This document shows, piece after piece, positions 61,430-64,000 of a DNA stretch of 64,000 bases. How positions within the stretch are numbered: the first letter of the stretch is position 1; every line of letters starts with the position of its first letter. The position numbers and the translations under genes are program-made. The stretch is from Colletotrichum lupini (Eukaryota; Ascomycota; Sordariomycetes; Glomerellales; Glomerellaceae), in NCBI RefSeq assembly GCF_023278565.1, contig NC_064677.1, positions 124,001-188,000 of the forward strand. The letters run 5' to 3'. The notes beneath the pieces are model-generated. The model saw nothing but the letters and a program-made list of their open reading frames with translations, was not told where the DNA came from and made no database searches.

Positions 61430-64000
61430 CTAAATGACACGATCGCCGACTTCCGAGGTTTCGATAGTCGTCTCATCAGCCGTGACCATTTGGCGACCCT
61501 CAAATCGAACCTTTAGAGCCTTGGAAGCGCTTTGAAGTTCATCCAAAGGCCGGAGTCCACCGCCTGCTCTAGCACGAGAGTCTTCGTCCAGGGCGACTAG
61601 CATGGCCAAAGACGAGTTCTTGGCTTCCCGGAATGCACTACGTTCTTCTCTGCTCGATGCCTGTCGACCATTCAGTTTCATTTGGCTGACGATTGTAAGG
61701 GCAAGAAATAGCAGAGCCATCACGATCTCGACTGCAAGCATAGATATCCATCCCCAAGTGATGTGAACGTATGAGACCTGCGTTAGTGCTTTGCCAGAAA
61801 TGTTGAAAGAGTTGAAGGCGTAACTCTGCGGTTGATTGACTCGCATGCTGGTAGCAAAGTTCAGAGAAGTCCAAGCTTTAAGAGCAATGCCACAAGGGGC
61901 TAACGAGCAGACTTACATTGTTGATACACTGGTCGCAACATTTGTGTGTATATTGTTCAAGGCGATTTGTCGAAGAGTAGAGTTGGCGATGTTTTTCAAG
62001 TCATATATGACAGTTTGAAAAAGAGTCTTGAGAAACTCTTGTCCACGGAAGAAAACGGCTGTGTCCTGGTACTCTTCGGTGACGTAGCTAGCACTCGCAT
62101 AGCCCATGATATCGGTCTTTAGAATGGTGGATATCTTCTCTAAAGAGAAATAGCTTGCACTGTAATGTTCCTCCTCGAGGGTCGAGTCAGCGTCAAGCTT
62201 TGTCAAAAACCTCGGATCCTTGAGATGCAATGTTTCGTGCCAACGGTCGATGCTCTGGTTGCACGTACGCGATGCTTCTCCAAGGAGTGGCCGGCACCGC
62301 ATGTCCAGAAAGAAGGGTTTCTCTTGTTCAACAGGTACAGCAGACGTCTCGACAAGAGTAGTTCTTTCGATACCCATAGAAACCCTTGTCTCGAACGTTT
62401 GAACGCACAGATGATACATGACCTCCATTGCTTCATGTCGAAAATTGTAAATTGCGCCGATGAGGTCGGACGCAAACGGCGCTCCGGCGACTTCAGAGAG
62501 CCCGTTATACCACGTCTCGTTCAGCTCGGTCGGGTTGGTGTAGATGACGGTGAAAGAAGATATCCTAGTTTGCTTGAGATCTTCATCGTCTTGGAATGCA
62601 AAGGTCTCACTCCCGTTGAGCATGTCAGTCATGGCCGCCAATGGTGTTTGATGAGCCATTTCCAAGCCACTAGGGAGAGATGCTCGCCACACCTTTGCAT
62701 CAGGCTTTGGGAAACCCAAGACAAGGGTGTCGATAATGTCTGGGGAATCAAACTCCTCCACTTTCAAGTGTTCGGTGATGTTCGCCGTCTTCATGCAAAT
62801 GCCCAGAGACTGATACCGATCAAAGGTGCAATTACCTGTAGAGCAGAACGCGCCTGCGGGTGCGATAGGCTCCATGAAATCGGTGCTGTCAGACAAAGTG
62901 GCTAGCACTAAAGCTCGGCGTGCCCCTAAGTTCATGCGGTCTTCGTCCGACGTCATGTTGCGTACAGCCGCAGCTTTGGCTTCCTCGTGCAGGGCCACAG
63001 AGTCTCGGACAGGATATTTGATGGCGAGTTGCGTTACCGGTGAAGTTAGGGCGCTAACGATCATCAAAAGGGCACCAAGAGAAACGAAGTGTTTGTATCT
63101 GATACGTTTCAACAGCATTACGGAGCCCCATGGCCCTCTGCTCGCCTGGTCGAACAATTGCAGGTCATGAAGAGGTCGGTCTTTGAGGAACCACGACCAT
63201 TGCGTCTGGCTTATTGCGACAGATACAGGAAGCATGAAGGCTGCTTTTGCCAGTGTAGTAAAGAAGGCGAGGAAGGTGTTGAGCGTGATATGCAGCGGCC
63301 AGTCTGGCAAAGGTTGTTGGTCATAGCTGCAGAGGACCGCAACGATCACTAGAGTCAAAATTGTTAGTACGAAGTCTTCGACGGTATTCTCATAGAGCCA
63401 AACTTTGGAAAACGTACAAAAGAAGGAGGATATGCTGAGAAATATGTAGAACACCTCCCAGGCCCATATTCGCCAAAGCGGCTTGGCCGTAAATGGTTCA
63501 CACTCTGATTTTCTAGGCGGCTCATCACTTGAATAGCCCCGTTTCAAACTTTGATAACCTTGGCTATCGATGGTGTCGAACGTAGATGTAGCTACTGGCT
63601 TTCTGTTGATTGATACGTTCATAGCAGGCGTGCCAGATTTTAACCTCGCTGTGGAAGGCTGATTGTCTGGAAGGCCTGTAATCAGGGGATTCCCCTCAAT
63701 GTTGTTAAGCGAGCGTCTGGGTTGGAACTGTTCTCTTCTAGCCATTGCTGGGCGCATAGCGCTACCAAAGTCGTCGCTCGACAAGAGGGTTCCTGTTAAG
63801 TTGTGAGCAGTAACTCAGTCTGGTCAACTTTTATTGAGCGCATACCATGCCCTTGGTCAAGGTCAGTTGAGCTTTGCCTGTTTCTCGAGATGAATTGTGG
63901 GACAGCTTCTGCGGACACTGGCCTTGAGAGTCGTCCACGAGGTGCTTCTTCGGGGCCAGAGTCTAGCCCACTTTCTGAGAAATGGCTATATCTTTGGCCA
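61430..64000 (-). CDS. DUF3176-type multi-pass membrane protein, 5' end outside window
   Basis: Exons visible: 63846-64000 (continues past the right edge), 61917-63792 and 61430-61847. Introns have consensus sites (GTATGC..ACAG, GTAAGT..CCAG). At least 816 codons. The protein has a polar N-terminal region, then PLWRIWAWEVFYIFLSISSF, the start of the membrane block that defines the DUF3176 family. Three to four helices follow, then a conserved short segment (TQWSWFLKDRPLHDLQLFD), another helix, a large extracellular-type domain with several Cys and N-glycosylation sequons (GNCTFDRYQSLGIC), and a final helix in the last exon (WISMLAVEIVMALLFLAL). The cytoplasmic tail is about 90 residues. The family is widespread in Pezizomycotina; function unknown. 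Confidence 0.88.

Overview
The window is nuclear DNA of a filamentous ascomycete (Pezizomycotina, probably Sordariomycetes; the class is inferred). Genes carry many 50-70 bp introns with GTRNGT donors and CTRAC-type branch sites. There is a tRNA gene with a classical intron, and a transposon mutated in the C-to-T/G-to-A manner of repeat-induced point mutation (RIP). Exon joins below were worked out by hand from splice signals and reading-frame continuity. No database search was run.

Layout. 1-2.7 kb is gene-poor and dense in TACCT/AGGTA motifs. 2.7-3.5 kb holds a RING-finger gene (-). 7.2-10.7 kb is an ENA-type Na+/K+ export P-type ATPase (+). 11.1-12.1 kb is a secreted Ser/Thr-rich surface protein (-). 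14.0-15.4 kb is a paraoxonase/arylesterase-like gene (+), tail-to-tail with a seven-exon Zn2Cys6 transcription factor (15.7-18.4 kb, -). 19.4-25.8 kb is a divergent pair, a ten-exon lactose-permease-like transporter (-) and a GH2 beta-galactosidase (+), sharing a 1.03 kb promoter region. A tRNA-Arg(ACG) lies at 26.1 kb.

27.0-36.0 kb is the most striking part. An alcohol-oxidase-like GMC oxidoreductase gene is split by a complete 6.85 kb Ty1/copia LTR retrotransposon with 205 bp LTRs and a CCTAC target-site duplication. The transposon is RIP-mutated almost to saturation, while the two halves of the host gene still form one open frame. Downstream are a duplicated alpha/beta-barrel (ABM-like) protein, then two GH71 alpha-1,3-glucanase genes head-to-head (37.5-42.9 kb).

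44.7-46.8 kb is the phospholipid-synthesis repressor Opi1 (-) behind a long C/T-rich leader region. 46.8-52.6 kb holds no gene I can support. 52.6-54.2 kb is the AP-1 clathrin adaptor mu subunit (+). 54.7-55.7 kb is an unrecognised three-exon gene (-). 58.1-59.7 kb is an RKM4-type SET-domain protein methyltransferase (-). 60.7-61.2 kb is a small Cys-containing protein (+). A DUF3176-type membrane protein (-) runs off the right edge.

The clearest functional unit is the permease plus beta-galactosidase: uptake of lactose or another beta-galactoside, then intracellular hydrolysis. The neighbouring Zn2Cys6 gene is a candidate regulator by position only. The GH71 pair points to alpha-1,3-glucan turnover. 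The rest is a mix of housekeeping genes (AP-1 mu, Opi1, RKM4, ENA) and lineage-specific genes.
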